DNA of 64,000 bases from NCBI RefSeq assembly GCF_009861525.1, contig NZ_WVHL01000001.1, positions 62,001-126,000 of the forward strand. Direction: 5' to 3'. The notes under the pieces are model-generated. The model was not told the origin of the DNA. It did no database searches and saw only the letters and a list, made by a program, of their open reading frames with translations. Origin of the DNA: Pseudomonas sp. LD120. GTDB lineage: Bacteria > Pseudomonadota > Gammaproteobacteria > Pseudomonadales > Pseudomonadaceae. Both the position numbers and the translations under genes were made by a program. Of this stretch, positions 53,141-62,608 are shown piece after piece (within the stretch, counting starts at the first letter, position 1; the number at the start of each line of letters is the position of its first letter).

Positions 53141-54061
53141 ATGTCATTGCCACTGATTTATCACGACGACTACAGCCCCGAGTTTCCAGCGGAGCACCGC
53201 TTCCCCATGGACAAATTCCGCCTGCTGCGCGATCACCTGGTGGACAGCGGCCTGACCCGGGACGCCGACCTGCTGCGCCCCGAACTGTGCCCGGCCGACA
53301 TCCTCGCCCTGGCCCACGACCTCGCCTATATCGAACGCTACATGAGCGGCGAGTTGTCCCGGGAAGACCAGCGGCGCCTTGGCCTGCCCTGGAGCGAAGC
53401 CCTGGCCCGGCGCACGGTGCGCGCTGTCGGCGGCTCGCTGCTGGCCGCCGAGCAGGCACTGCAACATGGCCTGGCTTGCCACTTGGCCGGCGGCACCCAC
53501 CACGCCCATTACGACTACCCGGCGGGGTTCTGCATCTTCAATGACCTGGCGGTGATCAGCCATTACCTGCTGCAAAGCGGGCGCGTGGGGCGAGTGCTGA
53601 TCTTCGACTGCGACGTGCACCAGGGCGATGGCACTGCGCGGATCCTGCAACATACCCCCGACGCGGTGACCGTCTCGCTGCATTGTGAAAAGAACTTCCC
53701 CGCACGCAAGGCCCAGAGCGACTGGGATATCCCGCTGCCCATGGGCATGGGCGACGCCGACTACCTCAAGGTGGTGGACGACACCCTCAATTACCTGCTG
53801 CCGCTGTATCAACCCGACCTGGTGCTGTACGACGCCGGGGTCGATGTACACCAGGACGACGCCCTGGGCTACCTCAAGCTCACCGATGCCGGCGTGGCCG
53901 AACGCGACGAACGGGTGATGCGCCACTGCCTGGGCCGCGACATCCCGGTGGTCGGCGTGATCGGCGGCGGCTACAGCAAGGACCGCCAGGCCCTGGCCAG
54001 GCGCCACGGCATTCTTCACCACAGCGCACAGCGGGTCTGGGAGTCCTCAGGCTGCTCCTGA
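53141..54061 (+). CDS. Histone-deacetylase-family (class IV-like) deacetylase
   Basis: 306 residues of the acetoin-utilisation/HDAC fold. Catalytic and zinc residues are visible: tandem histidines in LAGGTHHAHYDYPAGFCIFND, zinc ligands in IFDCDVHQGDGTA, the aspartate in LYDAGVDVHQDD, and GGGYSKD near the end. Bacterial members deacetylate polyamines, acetyl-lysine proteins or small amides. ATG 53141 begins the conserved MSLPLIYHDDYSPEFP. Adjacent to a divergent acetyltransferase, which may or may not be functional pairing. Confidence 0.9.
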   Translation: MSLPLIYHDDYSPEFPAEHRFPMDKFRLLRDHLVDSGLTRDADLLRPELCPADILALAHDLAYIERYMSGELSREDQRRLGLPWSEALARRTVRAVGGSLLAAEQALQHGLACHLAGGTHHAHYDYPAGFCIFNDLAVISHYLLQSGRVGRVLIFDCDVHQGDGTARILQHTPDAVTVSLHCEKNFPARKAQSDWDIPLPMGMGDADYLKVVDDTLNYLLPLYQPDLVLYDAGVDVHQDDALGYLKLTDAGVAERDERVMRHCLGRDIPVVGVIGGGYSKDRQALARRHGILHHSAQRVWESSGCS

Positions 54062-54086
54062 ATCCGGCGGCCTTACCCACATCCGC

Positions 54087-54600
54087 TGTGGAGCCGCTTG
54101 TGGATAACCTGGGAGAAAGCCCCGCCAACCCTTGTTTTCCGAGGGCTGCGAGCAATCGCCTGTTTTTTGATCAAGGCCATCAGACGGTCACAGTGTTATG
54201 GGTCGCTTACCCCCAACCCCTGTGGAGCCGCCTGTGGATAAGCTGCGTGAAACACGCTGCAGCCCCCTATCGGCAAGGCTTGCAGCGCGGCGCCTGTTTT
54301 TTGATCAGTTGCATCGGGCGCTCGGCGACGCCGTAGCGCTTACCCCCAATCGCTGTGGAACCGCCTGTGGACAACCTGCGTGAAAGTCGCCATAGCCCAC
54401 GCTGCGTAAGGCCTGCAAACAATCGACTAGTTTTTGATCAGTTTCATCAGGCTGTCATCCTGGCGTGGGCCGCTTACCCCCAATCCCTGTGGAGCCGCCT
54501 GTGGACAACCTGCGCGAAAGTCGCTCCAGCCCACGTTATACAAGGCACGCAGCCCGATGCTCAGTTTTTGACCAGGCTGCATCGATCCAGCAAGCCAGCA
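54087..54600. repeat. Four-copy ~134-base tandem array carrying DnaA-box-like sequences
   Basis: Each unit has TGTGGA(G/A)CCGC(C/T) directly followed by TGTGGATAA (54099, 54233) or TGTGGACAA (54366, 54500). Spacings are 134, 133 and 134. TGTGGATAA is the exact complement of the DnaA box TTATCCACA. Further conserved blocks are TTTTTTGATCA-N6-CATC and CGCTTACCCCCAATC. No coding frame is convincing. The 587-base gap between the deacetylase and flavoprotein genes consists almost wholly of this array. Confidence 0.85.
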
Positions 54601-54648
54601 GCACCTCGGGTAGAATGCCCGCCCTATTCCCTCAGCCCCGCCTCTGCC

Positions 54649-55896
54649 ATGACTGCATCGCACTCTTCCACGCTCCACCACGTCGCGATCATTGGCGGCG
54701 GTCCCGCCGGCCTGATGGCGGCCGAGGTACTGAGCCAGGCCGGCGTTCGGGTCGATCTGTACGACGCCATGCCATCGGTGGGCCGCAAGTTCCTCCTGGC
54801 CGGGGTTGGCGGCATGAACATCACCCACTCCGAAGCCTATCCGGCCTTCCTCTCGCGTTATGCCGAGCGGGCCCCGTACATCGCCCCGCTGCTGCGCGAA
54901 TTCGGCGCCGAGGCCTTGTGCCAATGGATTCACGGCCTGGGTATCGACACCTTCGTCGGCAGCTCGGGACGGGTGTTTCCCAGCGACATGAAGGCCGCTC
55001 CGCTACTGCGCGCCTGGCTCAAGCGCCTGCGGGACGCCGGGGTGGTTATCCACACCCGGCACCGCTGGCTGGGCTGGAATGTCGACGCCAGCCTGCGCAT
55101 CCAGCACCCCGCAGGCGAGCTCGCGGTAAAGGCGGATGCCACCCTACTGGCGTTGGGCGGAGGCAGTTGGTCGCGCCTGGGTTCAGACGGTGCGTGGCTG
55201 CCCCTGCTGCAACAGCGCGGCGTGCAGGTAGCCCTCCTGCAACCGAGCAATTGCGGGTTTGAGGTCAACGCCTGGAGCGAGTTGCTGCGCAGCAAATTCG
55301 CCGGGGCGCCGCTGAAGAACGTGGCCATCGGCCTCAACGACGACCGCCCGCGCCTGGGTGAATGCGTCATCACCGCCAGCGGCATCGAGGGCAGCCTGAT
55401 CTATGCCCTGTCAGCGCCGATCCGCGAGGCCATCAACCAGTACGGCCAAGCCACTGTTCATATCGATCTGCTGCCGAGCAAGGCGTTGGACAACATCCAG
55501 GCGGCCCTGACCAAGCCTCGCGGCTCGCGCTCCATGGCCAAGCACTTGCAGAGCCAATTGGGGATCGAGGGGGTGAAAGCGGGGTTGCTGCGGGAGCTGA
55601 CGGGCGCCGACACCTTCAACGATCCGGCGCGCCTGGCGGCGGCGATCAAGGCGCTGCCTCTGACGCTGGTGCGCCCGCGGCCACTGGACGAGGCCATCAG
55701 CAGCGCCGGCGGCGTCGCCTTCCAAGCGCTGGATGAACGACTGATGCTGGAGCAACTACCCGGCGTGTTCTGCGCCGGGGAAATGCTCGACTGGGAAGCC
55801 CCCACCGGCGGTTATCTGCTGACCGCCTGCTTTGCCAGTGGCCGTCGGGCCGGGCTGGGAATGCTCGAGTGGCTGAAAAGCAGCGGCAAGCCTTAA
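54649..55896 (+). CDS. HI0933-family FAD-dependent oxidoreductase
   Basis: 415 residues. N-terminal dinucleotide fold HVAIIGGGPAGLMAAEVLSQAGVRVDLYDAMPSVGRKFLLAGVGGMNIT, an insert domain, and a C-terminal FAD motif LPGVFCAGEMLDWEAPTGGYLLTACFASGRRAG. It belongs to the BaiN/HI0933 flavoproteins, some of which are reductases, most of unknown substrate. ATG 54649 is selected at the start of conserved sequence; the upstream open frame runs through the repeat array. Confidence 0.88.
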   Translation: MTASHSSTLHHVAIIGGGPAGLMAAEVLSQAGVRVDLYDAMPSVGRKFLLAGVGGMNITHSEAYPAFLSRYAERAPYIAPLLREFGAEALCQWIHGLGIDTFVGSSGRVFPSDMKAAPLLRAWLKRLRDAGVVIHTRHRWLGWNVDASLRIQHPAGELAVKADATLLALGGGSWSRLGSDGAWLPLLQQRGVQVALLQPSNCGFEVNAWSELLRSKFAGAPLKNVAIGLNDDRPRLGECVITASGIEGSLIYALSAPIREAINQYGQATVHIDLLPSKALDNIQAALTKPRGSRSMAKHLQSQLGIEGVKAGLLRELTGADTFNDPARLAAAIKALPLTLVRPRPLDEAISSAGGVAFQALDERLMLEQLPGVFCAGEMLDWEAPTGGYLLTACFASGRRAGLGMLEWLKSSGKP

Positions 55897-55904
55897 GCCA
55901 CACA

Positions 55905-55970
55905 TTTCAAGCGACAAGCCACGAGCTGCAAGCTGCAAGACTTGCCGCTTAAGGCTTGTAGTTTGCTGCC
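55905..55970. repeat. GCAAGCTGCAAG-type repeat
   Basis: Contains AAGCGACAAGCCACGAGCTGC, GCTGCAAGCTGCAAG and an opposing CTTGCCGCTTAAGGCTTGTAG; related to 3425-3500. Lies between convergent genes and may help end transcription. Confidence 0.4.
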
Positions 55971-55974
55971 GCGG

Positions 55975-57309
55975 TTAAGGTTTGCGCTTGCGCGGCCCGG
56001 TGTTGAACGCCGGGACCTTGCGCACCGGTTTCACCGCCGGGGCTTCAGCCACTTCGCCACTGTCCACCCACTTGCCCAGGTTGCGCTTGCCACCACCGCT
56101 GGAGGTTTTCGGCTTTTTGGGCTTTTTCGGTTTCTTCACCACCTGGCCGCTGGCGTCGGTTTCCGGTACCCGGTGCTCGGGCTCAAAATCCTGCTCTTCA
56201 TGGCGCTTGAGGGTCTGGCGAGTGAGCATCTCGATCGCCGACAACAGGTTGACCTCGTCGGCGCACACTAGGGAGATCGCCTCGCCGGTAGAGCCGGCAC
56301 GCCCGGTACGACCGATGCGGTGGATGTAATCCTCGGCGACGATCGGCAGGTCGAAGTTGACCACCAACGGCAAGTCTTCGATGTCCAGGCCACGGGCCGC
56401 CACGTCGGTGGCCACCAGGATCTGGATCTCGCTGGCCTTGAACCGGTCCAGGGCGCGCTGACGCGTGGCCTGGGGCTTGTCACCGTGGATGCCGTCGGCG
56501 TTCACGCCCTGGCCCTGCAGCTTTTCCACCAGCGCATCCACGCCGTTGCGGGTCTTGGCGAACACCAGCACCTGCTTCCAGCGGTTCTTGCGCAGCAGAT
56601 GGCTGAACAGCTCCGGCTTGCGCTTCTTGTCCACCGGCACCACCCATTGCTTGACCGTGTTGGCGGCGACGTTACGCGGGCTGACTTCAATGCTCAGCGG
56701 ATCGTTGAGCATCTGCCCGGCCAACTGACGGATGGCGTCGGAGAACGTTGCGGAAAACAGCAGGGTCTGGCGTTTTTTCGGTAGCGCCGCGTAGATGCTC
56801 TTGAGCTCTTCGGAGAAGCCCAGGTCGAGCATGCGGTCGGCTTCGTCCAGCACCAGGGTCTGCAACTGGCTGAACTTCACCGCGTTCTGGCGGAACAGGT
56901 CCAGCAAGCGCCCCGGGGTCGCCACCAGCAGATCAACGCCTTTGCGCAACTTCATCATTTGCGGGTTGATGCTGACCCCGCCGTATACCGCGTAAGTGCG
57001 TAGCGGCAGGTACTCGGCGTACTGGCGCACGCTTTCGTGGACCTGCTCGGCCAACTCGCGGGTCGGCACCAGGATCAGCGCGCGCACCGAGTTGCTGTCG
57101 ACCTTCGGCCCTTCCATGGTCAGCAACTGCAGCAGCGGCAAGGCGAAACCGGCGGTTTTGCCGGTGCCGGTCTGGGCCGCGGCCATCAGGTCACGCCCAC
57201 CCAGGACCGCCGGAATGGCTTGCGCCTGCACCGGGGTCGGGGTCTGGTAGCCGAGGGTTTCAAGGGCGCGCAACAAAGGATCGATCAGGCCAAGAGTGGC
57301 GAATGTCAT
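55975..57309 (-). CDS. rhlE: DEAD-box RNA helicase (RhlE type)
   Basis: 444 residues. All helicase motifs are in order: AAQTGTGKT (I), PTRELAEQ (Ia), TPGRLLD (Ib), DEAD (II), SAT (III), [16 protein letters not shown] (V), [10 protein letters not shown] (VI). A basic, low-complexity tail ([23 protein letters not shown]) binds RNA and is typical of RhlE rather than DeaD or SrmB. ATG 57309 starts [16 protein letters not shown], the usual N-terminus. Roles in ribosome assembly, RNA turnover and cold growth are known for the family. Confidence 0.9.
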   Translation of the reverse strand: MTFATLGLIDPLLRALETLGYQTPTPVQAQAIPAVLGGRDLMAAAQTGTGKTAGFALPLLQLLTMEGPKVDSNSVRALILVPTRELAEQVHESVRQYAEYLPLRTYAVYGGVSINPQMMKLRKGVDLLVATPGRLLDLFRQNAVKFSQLQTLVLDEADRMLDLGFSEELKSIYAALPKKRQTLLFSATFSDAIRQLAGQMLNDPLSIEVSPRNVAANTVKQWVVPVDKKRKPELFSHLLRKNRWKQVLVFAKTRNGVDALVEKLQGQGVNADGIHGDKPQATRQRALDRFKASEIQILVATDVAARGLDIEDLPLVVNFDLPIVAEDYIHRIGRTGRAGSTGEAISLVCADEVNLLSAIEMLTRQTLKRHEEQDFEPEHRVPETDASGQVVKKPKKPKKPKTSSGGGKRNLGKWVDSGEVAEAPAVKPVRKVPAFNTGPRKRKP

Positions 57310-57348
57310 GGGGGTACCGTAGGAAAAAGTCAGCACAGGGAGACAATG

Positions 57349-57501
57349 CAGGCTGTGTAAAAACTACTGCGTGTGGCAATACTGCGTTAAAAACAGGCTC
57401 AGAATGCTCATTTAGGCCCCTAAAGTCGAACGCGACCCCGGCCGCTCCTCGCCTGTTTTTGCCTTGTCTTGCCTTCACTCGCGACGTTTTCACACAGCCT
57501 G
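57349..57501. mobile_element. 153-base MITE with 16-base terminal inverted repeats
   Basis: Left end CAGGCTGTGTAAAAAC (57349-57364) and right end GTTTTCACACAGCCTG (57486-57501) are inverted copies with one mismatch. The 4-base direct repeat AATG flanks both sides (57345-57348 and 57502-57505), as left by a transposase. There is no coding capacity. The ends resemble those of IS1182/IS5-like elements (from memory). It inserted between rhlE and the next gene. Confidence 0.8.
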
Positions 57502-57683
57502 AATGGGCGGCAGTTTACCCTAATTCAGAGGCCTGCTTGTGGACGGCCCCAGGCATGCGCAGCCCGCCCCGGTGAGTGTATCCTGCGCGCAGATTGCCAC
57601 GGGCCGCCAGCGCAAACGGCGCAAGAACCGACTGGGCAGCGACTCGCTCACTTTGCTCTCCCCCCTCAGGAGTCCCGCCCCAC

Positions 57684-58142
57684 ATGGATCATCCAAACCC
57701 TTTCCAGGCCCCCGCCGCCGAGCTGCTCGCCCACAAGTCCGCTGATCAGAATCTGAGCCTCTACAGCATCGCGGCCATCGCCTTGAGCACCTTCATCGGC
57801 ACCTCCGTAGCGGGCGCCTACTTCATCAGCCAGAACCTCAAGGCACTGGGGCGCGAGAGTGAAGTAAACAAAGCCTGGGCCATGGGCATCGGCCTGTTCA
57901 TCGCCATGAACGTGTTGGGCTTTTTGCTGCCGGACAGTATCCCAGCGGTGATTTTCGTACTGCCACCGATCTACGGGATGAACGCCTACGCACGCCAACT
58001 GTTCGGCCCCCAAGTGAAGGAGCACAAGACCGGCAACGGGCGTTTCATCTCACTTTGGCAAGTGGCAGGGGTCAGCCTGCTGTTTTTCCTAGGCATGACA
58101 ATCGTGGTGGTCTCCCTCGTGCTGATGATCGGGGTCGAGTGA
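57684..58142 (+). CDS. Three-helix inner-membrane protein of unknown function
   Basis: 152 residues. A soluble N-terminus (MDHPNPFQAPAAELLAHKSADQ) precedes three hydrophobic segments (about 26-48, 67-97, 125-150). AGGAGT lies 11 bases before ATG 57684. I do not recognise the family. The NPF/P-A-A-E-like N-terminal tail resembles that of some small membrane proteins found widely in Gammaproteobacteria, but this gives no function. Confidence 0.7.
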   Translation: MDHPNPFQAPAAELLAHKSADQNLSLYSIAAIALSTFIGTSVAGAYFISQNLKALGRESEVNKAWAMGIGLFIAMNVLGFLLPDSIPAVIFVLPPIYGMNAYARQLFGPQVKEHKTGNGRFISLWQVAGVSLLFFLGMTIVVVSLVLMIGVE

Positions 58143-58444
58143 TCCTTCAGGTTGCACCCACAACGCCGGGCATTGTCTGGCGTTGCCATCAGACACCTGC
58201 TCTGCGGCGTCCTGCGCCAGCAGCGCCAACCCACCGGCAAACAATGACCACCACGAGCTTGCCCTCCGCCGCGCAAGCCCCCCTCGGACGGGTACTAAAA
58301 ACCTGACGGTGGATATACGCCCACCCGCACCGCTGCCTATGATGCCCGCGCCGGCACAACTCCTTATCCACTTCATCAGCGCGGACGCTCATACGGTCCT
58401 GTTCGCCAGGTTCTGCGCCGCGCTGTGTATATCCAGGAATGGTT
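58143..58444. other. Intergenic region without recognisable gene
   Basis: The sequence between the membrane protein and the protease has short frames on both strands but none with a ribosome-binding site and recognisable product. It should contain the protease promoter; I cannot name its elements. Confidence 0.5.
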
Positions 58445-61369
58445 ATGCCGACCTTCAGATTAAACGCCCTGTCCCGTGCCAGCCGCCTTTGGGTGGCCAG
58501 TCTGAGCAGCGCGGTATTGCTCCCGCTCAGCGCTATGGCGCTGGCCAACGAGGTGCCCAGCCAAACGCCACAGGTCCCGATGGAAAGCGTACTCAACGGT
58601 CATTTCATCAACCTGCAGGCACTGACCGCCAACCCGCAGCAACGCAGCGCCGTCGAGGTCGGAACCGACCTGCTGATGCAGGAAACCGGCATGCGTATCC
58701 GCAGTCTGGTGCCGCAACACCAAGACACCTTCAAAGACATCAAAGTCATGACCGGGCAACTGGAAGGCCGTGCTCGCTCTCTGAGCGCTCCGGGTGAAAT
58801 GGCCCTCGCCGCACGGTCCGACGGCAGCTTCATCGCCTTGTTGCCGGATGCCAACGTGATGATTCGCGGCAATGCTCAGGGCGAGCAGTCGTTGATCCGT
58901 ATCGACGCCAGTCCGGCTCCCTCCCCCGAAGGCCTCGACTACCTGATCGACGAAAGCGCTGAAGTCCCGGGGCAGCAAGAGTCACGCAGCGGCCAACGCA
59001 GCTTCCAGGCCAACCGCAACGCTCAAGGTGAGATCGTGATCGACCTGCTGGCCGGTTTTTCGCAAAAGGCGGCCAACTACATCGGTGACCACGAAGCCTA
59101 CGCCATGATCCAGGTCACACTAGTCAACCGCGCCTTGCAACAATCCAAGGTTCAGGGCGTGCGCCTGCGCCTGGTGGGGACCCAGGTGATCGCCGCCGAC
59201 TACCCCATCACCAGCGGCACCTTGAGCCAAGTGAGCACCCTGTTCGCCGACGGCATGCGTCGCTATAGCCCAGACGTGGTAGCCGGCTTCATCATGGGCA
59301 CCCCGGGGGTCGATACAGCAGTGGGTTGGGGTTACGTCAACGGCCGCTACTCGATCAACTACATCAACTCAGTGACCACCTTCCGTCACGAACTGGGGCA
59401 TAACATCGGTGGCAGTCACTGCTCGGACGGCAGCAGCTATCGCTTCGGCTACAAAAACGGCCGGGTCGGGACCATCCTCTGCGGCGACCAGGTGAACTAC
59501 TACTCAAACCCGGACGTTAACGACAAGCTCGGAGTTCCACTGGGCGACGCCACCACTGCGAACATGGCCAGGGTGTGGCGCGAGAACGCCGCCCGGATGT
59601 CGGCCTACAGACCTTCCGTGGTGCCCCTAGAAGAAGAACAAGCAACCTCGATTCTTGACCAGAAGGTCAGCTTGGAAAAAAACCAGACACGCTACTACCC
59701 GATCGACGTGCCCGAAGGCGCTCAACGTCTGGTATTCAGCGCACTGGACGGCCAATGGAGCGAAAAGTCGGGCAAGGTCCAACTGTGGCTCAAGTACGGT
59801 GCCCAACCTACCGATTCCAGCTACGACTACCGCTCGATACGCAACCACGCCGTGTCCCTGGGCGTGAACGACCCGCGGCCTGGACGTTGGTACCTGGCGA
59901 TCAACACCGACAACCGCGCCACGCAGGACTTGTCTCTTGAAGGCCACGCCTACAACATCTCCCAGGAGACAGCCCAGGGACGTTACCTGAAGCTCGTGGC
60001 GACTTCCTCGGTGGATGGCAAGGACAACGCCAGCATCGCCGAACTGAAGCTGGTGGATGCCAAGGGCACGCCCCTGCCCCGCGACAGCTGGAAGGTCCAC
60101 TCCACCAGCAGCGCCGTAGCCGGCTCCGCCGCGGGGCCCCACGCCATCGATGGCAACCCCAACTCCTATTGGAGCTCCGCCACAGGTGCGCGCTATCCCC
60201 ATGAAATCGTGCTTGATCTAGGCACCGACAGCCGCTTTTCGCAACTGCACTACCTGCCTCGCCAGGACGCCGGCCTGAGCGGCATTATCAAGGGTTATCA
60301 GGTGTATGGCAGCAACAGCCCGAGCGGTTCTTGGACCCTGCTCGCTGACGGCGAATTCAGCGCCGACAACCAGGTCAAGTCGGCCTCCCTCAAACCCCAG
60401 GAGACCGTAAAACCTCCCGTAGCGGTGATCAGCGGCAAGACCGAAGCCAACGCTGGCGACAAGATCGTCCTGGATGCCGCAGGCTCCAGCGATCCCCAGG
60501 GCAATGCCTTGACCTTCGCCTGGGAAGCCTCGCCGCGCCTGGACTTCGACTTTGACGGCGCGCGCATCAGCTTCATCGCTCCCGAGCGGCAGGAAGACAC
60601 CCGCTACCGCTTTACCCTGCTCCTGAGCAACGGCAAGCAGAGCACCACCCAGACCCACGAAGTGCTGATCAAGGGCAAGGCCGCCAACGTCAGCTGCAAG
60701 CCGGAATGGACAGTCAGGGGCACTTACGTCGGCAACGATGTGGTGCAGTGGAAAGGTCGTCAGTACCAGGCCCGCTGGTGGACCTCAGGGGCAGAACCTG
60801 GCCTGGCCAGCACCACCGGAGCAGACGGTGCCGGCAAGGTCTGGCGTGATCAGGGGCCATGCCAAGGTGCAGGCGAGACTCCAACCGAGCCGCCAGTGGA
60901 AGAAGTCAAACCGCCTGTGGCCGTCATTGGCGGCGCGACTCAGGCCAAAGGCGGCGAGTCGGTCACCCTGGACGCCGCCGGCTCCAGCGACCCCGCTGGT
61001 CTGCCCCTGAGTTACAAGTGGAGCGTTATCCCCAGCGTCGCCTTCCAGGCCTCGGGCTCGAAACTGAGTTTTGTCGCCCCCAAAAGCGACAAGGACATCA
61101 GCTACCGCTTCACCCTGAGCCTGGGCAATGGCAGCCACACGGTCAGCCGTGACCATCGCGTGACCGTGCAGGCCGACACTGTGGAAACGCCGGCCAGCTG
61201 CCAGGGCGCCTGGAGCCGTCAAGGCACCTACGTGGCCAATGACAGGGTTAGCCACAAGGGTCGCTACTACATCGCCCGCTGGTGGACCCGAGGCAATGAA
61301 CCCAGCGCCGCTACGGTCGGCGTAGATGGCAGCGGCAAGATCTGGCGCGACGCCGGCGCCTGTAACTGA
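58445..61369 (+). CDS. Secreted modular metalloprotease (reprolysin/M72-like) with duplicated PKD-CBM modules
   Basis: 974 residues. A Sec signal peptide (to about residue 32, …LPLSAMALANE) is followed by a propeptide and a catalytic domain with the zinc motif HELGHNIGGSH (His315, His319, His325), as in M12B and peptidyl-Asp (M72) metallopeptidases. Then come a PPC-like domain, a discoidin-type domain (about 515-650), and two copies of a PKD-like domain (KPPVAVI(S/G)G …) plus a ChiC-type carbohydrate-binding module (GTYV(G/A)ND … ARWWT). ATG 58445 is preferred, with AGGA 8 bases before; ATG 58439 is too close. It probably leaves the cell by type II secretion and binds chitin or similar polymers. 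Confidence 0.88.
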   Translation: MPTFRLNALSRASRLWVASLSSAVLLPLSAMALANEVPSQTPQVPMESVLNGHFINLQALTANPQQRSAVEVGTDLLMQETGMRIRSLVPQHQDTFKDIKVMTGQLEGRARSLSAPGEMALAARSDGSFIALLPDANVMIRGNAQGEQSLIRIDASPAPSPEGLDYLIDESAEVPGQQESRSGQRSFQANRNAQGEIVIDLLAGFSQKAANYIGDHEAYAMIQVTLVNRALQQSKVQGVRLRLVGTQVIAADYPITSGTLSQVSTLFADGMRRYSPDVVAGFIMGTPGVDTAVGWGYVNGRYSINYINSVTTFRHELGHNIGGSHCSDGSSYRFGYKNGRVGTILCGDQVNYYSNPDVNDKLGVPLGDATTANMARVWRENAARMSAYRPSVVPLEEEQATSILDQKVSLEKNQTRYYPIDVPEGAQRLVFSALDGQWSEKSGKVQLWLKYGAQPTDSSYDYRSIRNHAVSLGVNDPRPGRWYLAINTDNRATQDLSLEGHAYNISQETAQGRYLKLVATSSVDGKDNASIAELKLVDAKGTPLPRDSWKVHSTSSAVAGSAAGPHAIDGNPNSYWSSATGARYPHEIVLDLGTDSRFSQLHYLPRQDAGLSGIIKGYQVYGSNSPSGSWTLLADGEFSADNQVKSASLKPQETVKPPVAVISGKTEANAGDKIVLDAAGSSDPQGNALTFAWEASPRLDFDFDGARISFIAPERQEDTRYRFTLLLSNGKQSTTQTHEVLIKGKAANVSCKPEWTVRGTYVGNDVVQWKGRQYQARWWTSGAEPGLASTTGADGAGKVWRDQGPCQGAGETPTEPPVEEVKPPVAVIGGATQAKGGESVTLDAAGSSDPAGLPLSYKWSVIPSVAFQASGSKLSFVAPKSDKDISYRFTLSLGNGSHTVSRDHRVTVQADTVETPASCQGAWSRQGTYVANDRVSHKGRYYIARWWTRGNEPSAATVGVDGSGKIWRDAGACN

Positions 61370-61546
61370 TGCCAGTGGGTGACCGATCACATCGCGACTC
61401 GGTCACCCTTTGCCGGCAATTTCAGTTAAAAGGGTTGGCGGCGACGGCCATCCGCCGTTGCCAACCTGCTGCCATTGATCGCCGTTCGATCCCCCATTGC
61501 GCGCCCCCACTGGCAGAATACCGATGCATTGCCAATGGAGACCTCA

Positions 61547-62608
61547 ATGCGCAAATTTGTCCTGTCCGCATGGATGCTAGCGGGCCTTCCACTCGCCCTG
61601 TTCCTGCCCCCGGCCCAGGCCGCCGAGTTCATCGGCTTTCGTGAAGTAACGTTGACGGACACCAGTCAGCAACGCCCTCTACATGTCGCGCTCTGGTACC
61701 CCACTACCGCCACCGCCCCCCTCCAGACATCTGCTGAAAACCCGGTTTTCCAGGGTATCGCGACCATCAAGGATGCCTCCCCAACCGGCTCCGCCCATCC
61801 GCTGGTGCTGCTGTCCCATGGCTATCGCGGCAACTGGCGCAATCTCAACTGGCTGGTATCGAGCCTGGTGGAGCAAGGCTACATAGTCGCGGCTCCCGAC
61901 CATCCGGGCACCACCACATTCGACCAACGCCCCGTAGAAGCCGCCAAGCTCTGGGAGCGCCCGCACGACTTGAGCCGGGTCATCGACAGGCTCACCAGCG
62001 ACCACACATTGGCCGGCACCGTCGACTCGCAACGCATTGCCGCCATTGGCCATTCCCTGGGCGGTTGGACGGTTACCGCGCTGGCCGGTGCCCGCTACAG
62101 CGCACAACGCTACCTTGAGGAATGTCGGCTGCATCCCAACCCGCGCCTGTGCGCACTGGCGCCAGAGCTGGGGATCACCCCGGAGCACCAAGGCCCTCTC
62201 GGCGCAGACCTGCGGGACCCGCGGGTCAAGGCGGTCATCTCGCTGGACCTGGGGTTCGCCCAAGGGTTCACCCCCGAGAGTTTGTCGACGCTGAAGACAC
62301 CGATCCTGGTCCTGGGAGCCGGGGAGAACATCGCGGACATGCCCCTGGAAGAGGAGTCGGGCTATCTGAACGCCCATCTGGCGTCCCCGCCTTCGCGCTT
62401 TCAGGTCCTGGCCGATGCCAGCCACTTCAGCTTCATGCAAGTCTGCAAGCCAGGCGCCGTGGCCCTGCTCAAGAAAGAGGCACCCGGGGATGAAATTATC
62501 TGCCGCGATGGCGAGGCTGGTGATCGTCAGGCCATCCACCGGCAGGTGGCAAAGCTGATCGGCGACTTTCTGGATCAGTGGCTTACCGGCCAACCAGCGG
62601 CCGACTGA
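61547..62608 (+). CDS. Secreted alpha/beta-hydrolase (dienelactone hydrolase/PAF-acetylhydrolase-like)
   Basis: 353 residues with a signal peptide (MRKFVLSAWMLAGLPLALFLPPAQA). The fold is clear from LWYPTTATAP, PLVLLSHGYRGNWRN, the nucleophile elbow IGHSLGGWT, an aspartate in ISLDLGFAQGF / LVLGAGENIADMP and a late histidine in LADASHFSFMQ. Three cysteines may form disulfides. GGAG precedes ATG 61547. A periplasmic or exported esterase; substrate not evident. Its stop abuts that of the convergent exporter. Confidence 0.85.
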   Translation: MRKFVLSAWMLAGLPLALFLPPAQAAEFIGFREVTLTDTSQQRPLHVALWYPTTATAPLQTSAENPVFQGIATIKDASPTGSAHPLVLLSHGYRGNWRNLNWLVSSLVEQGYIVAAPDHPGTTTFDQRPVEAAKLWERPHDLSRVIDRLTSDHTLAGTVDSQRIAAIGHSLGGWTVTALAGARYSAQRYLEECRLHPNPRLCALAPELGITPEHQGPLGADLRDPRVKAVISLDLGFAQGFTPESLSTLKTPILVLGAGENIADMPLEEESGYLNAHLASPPSRFQVLADASHFSFMQVCKPGAVALLKKEAPGDEIICRDGEAGDRQAIHRQVAKLIGDFLDQWLTGQPAAD

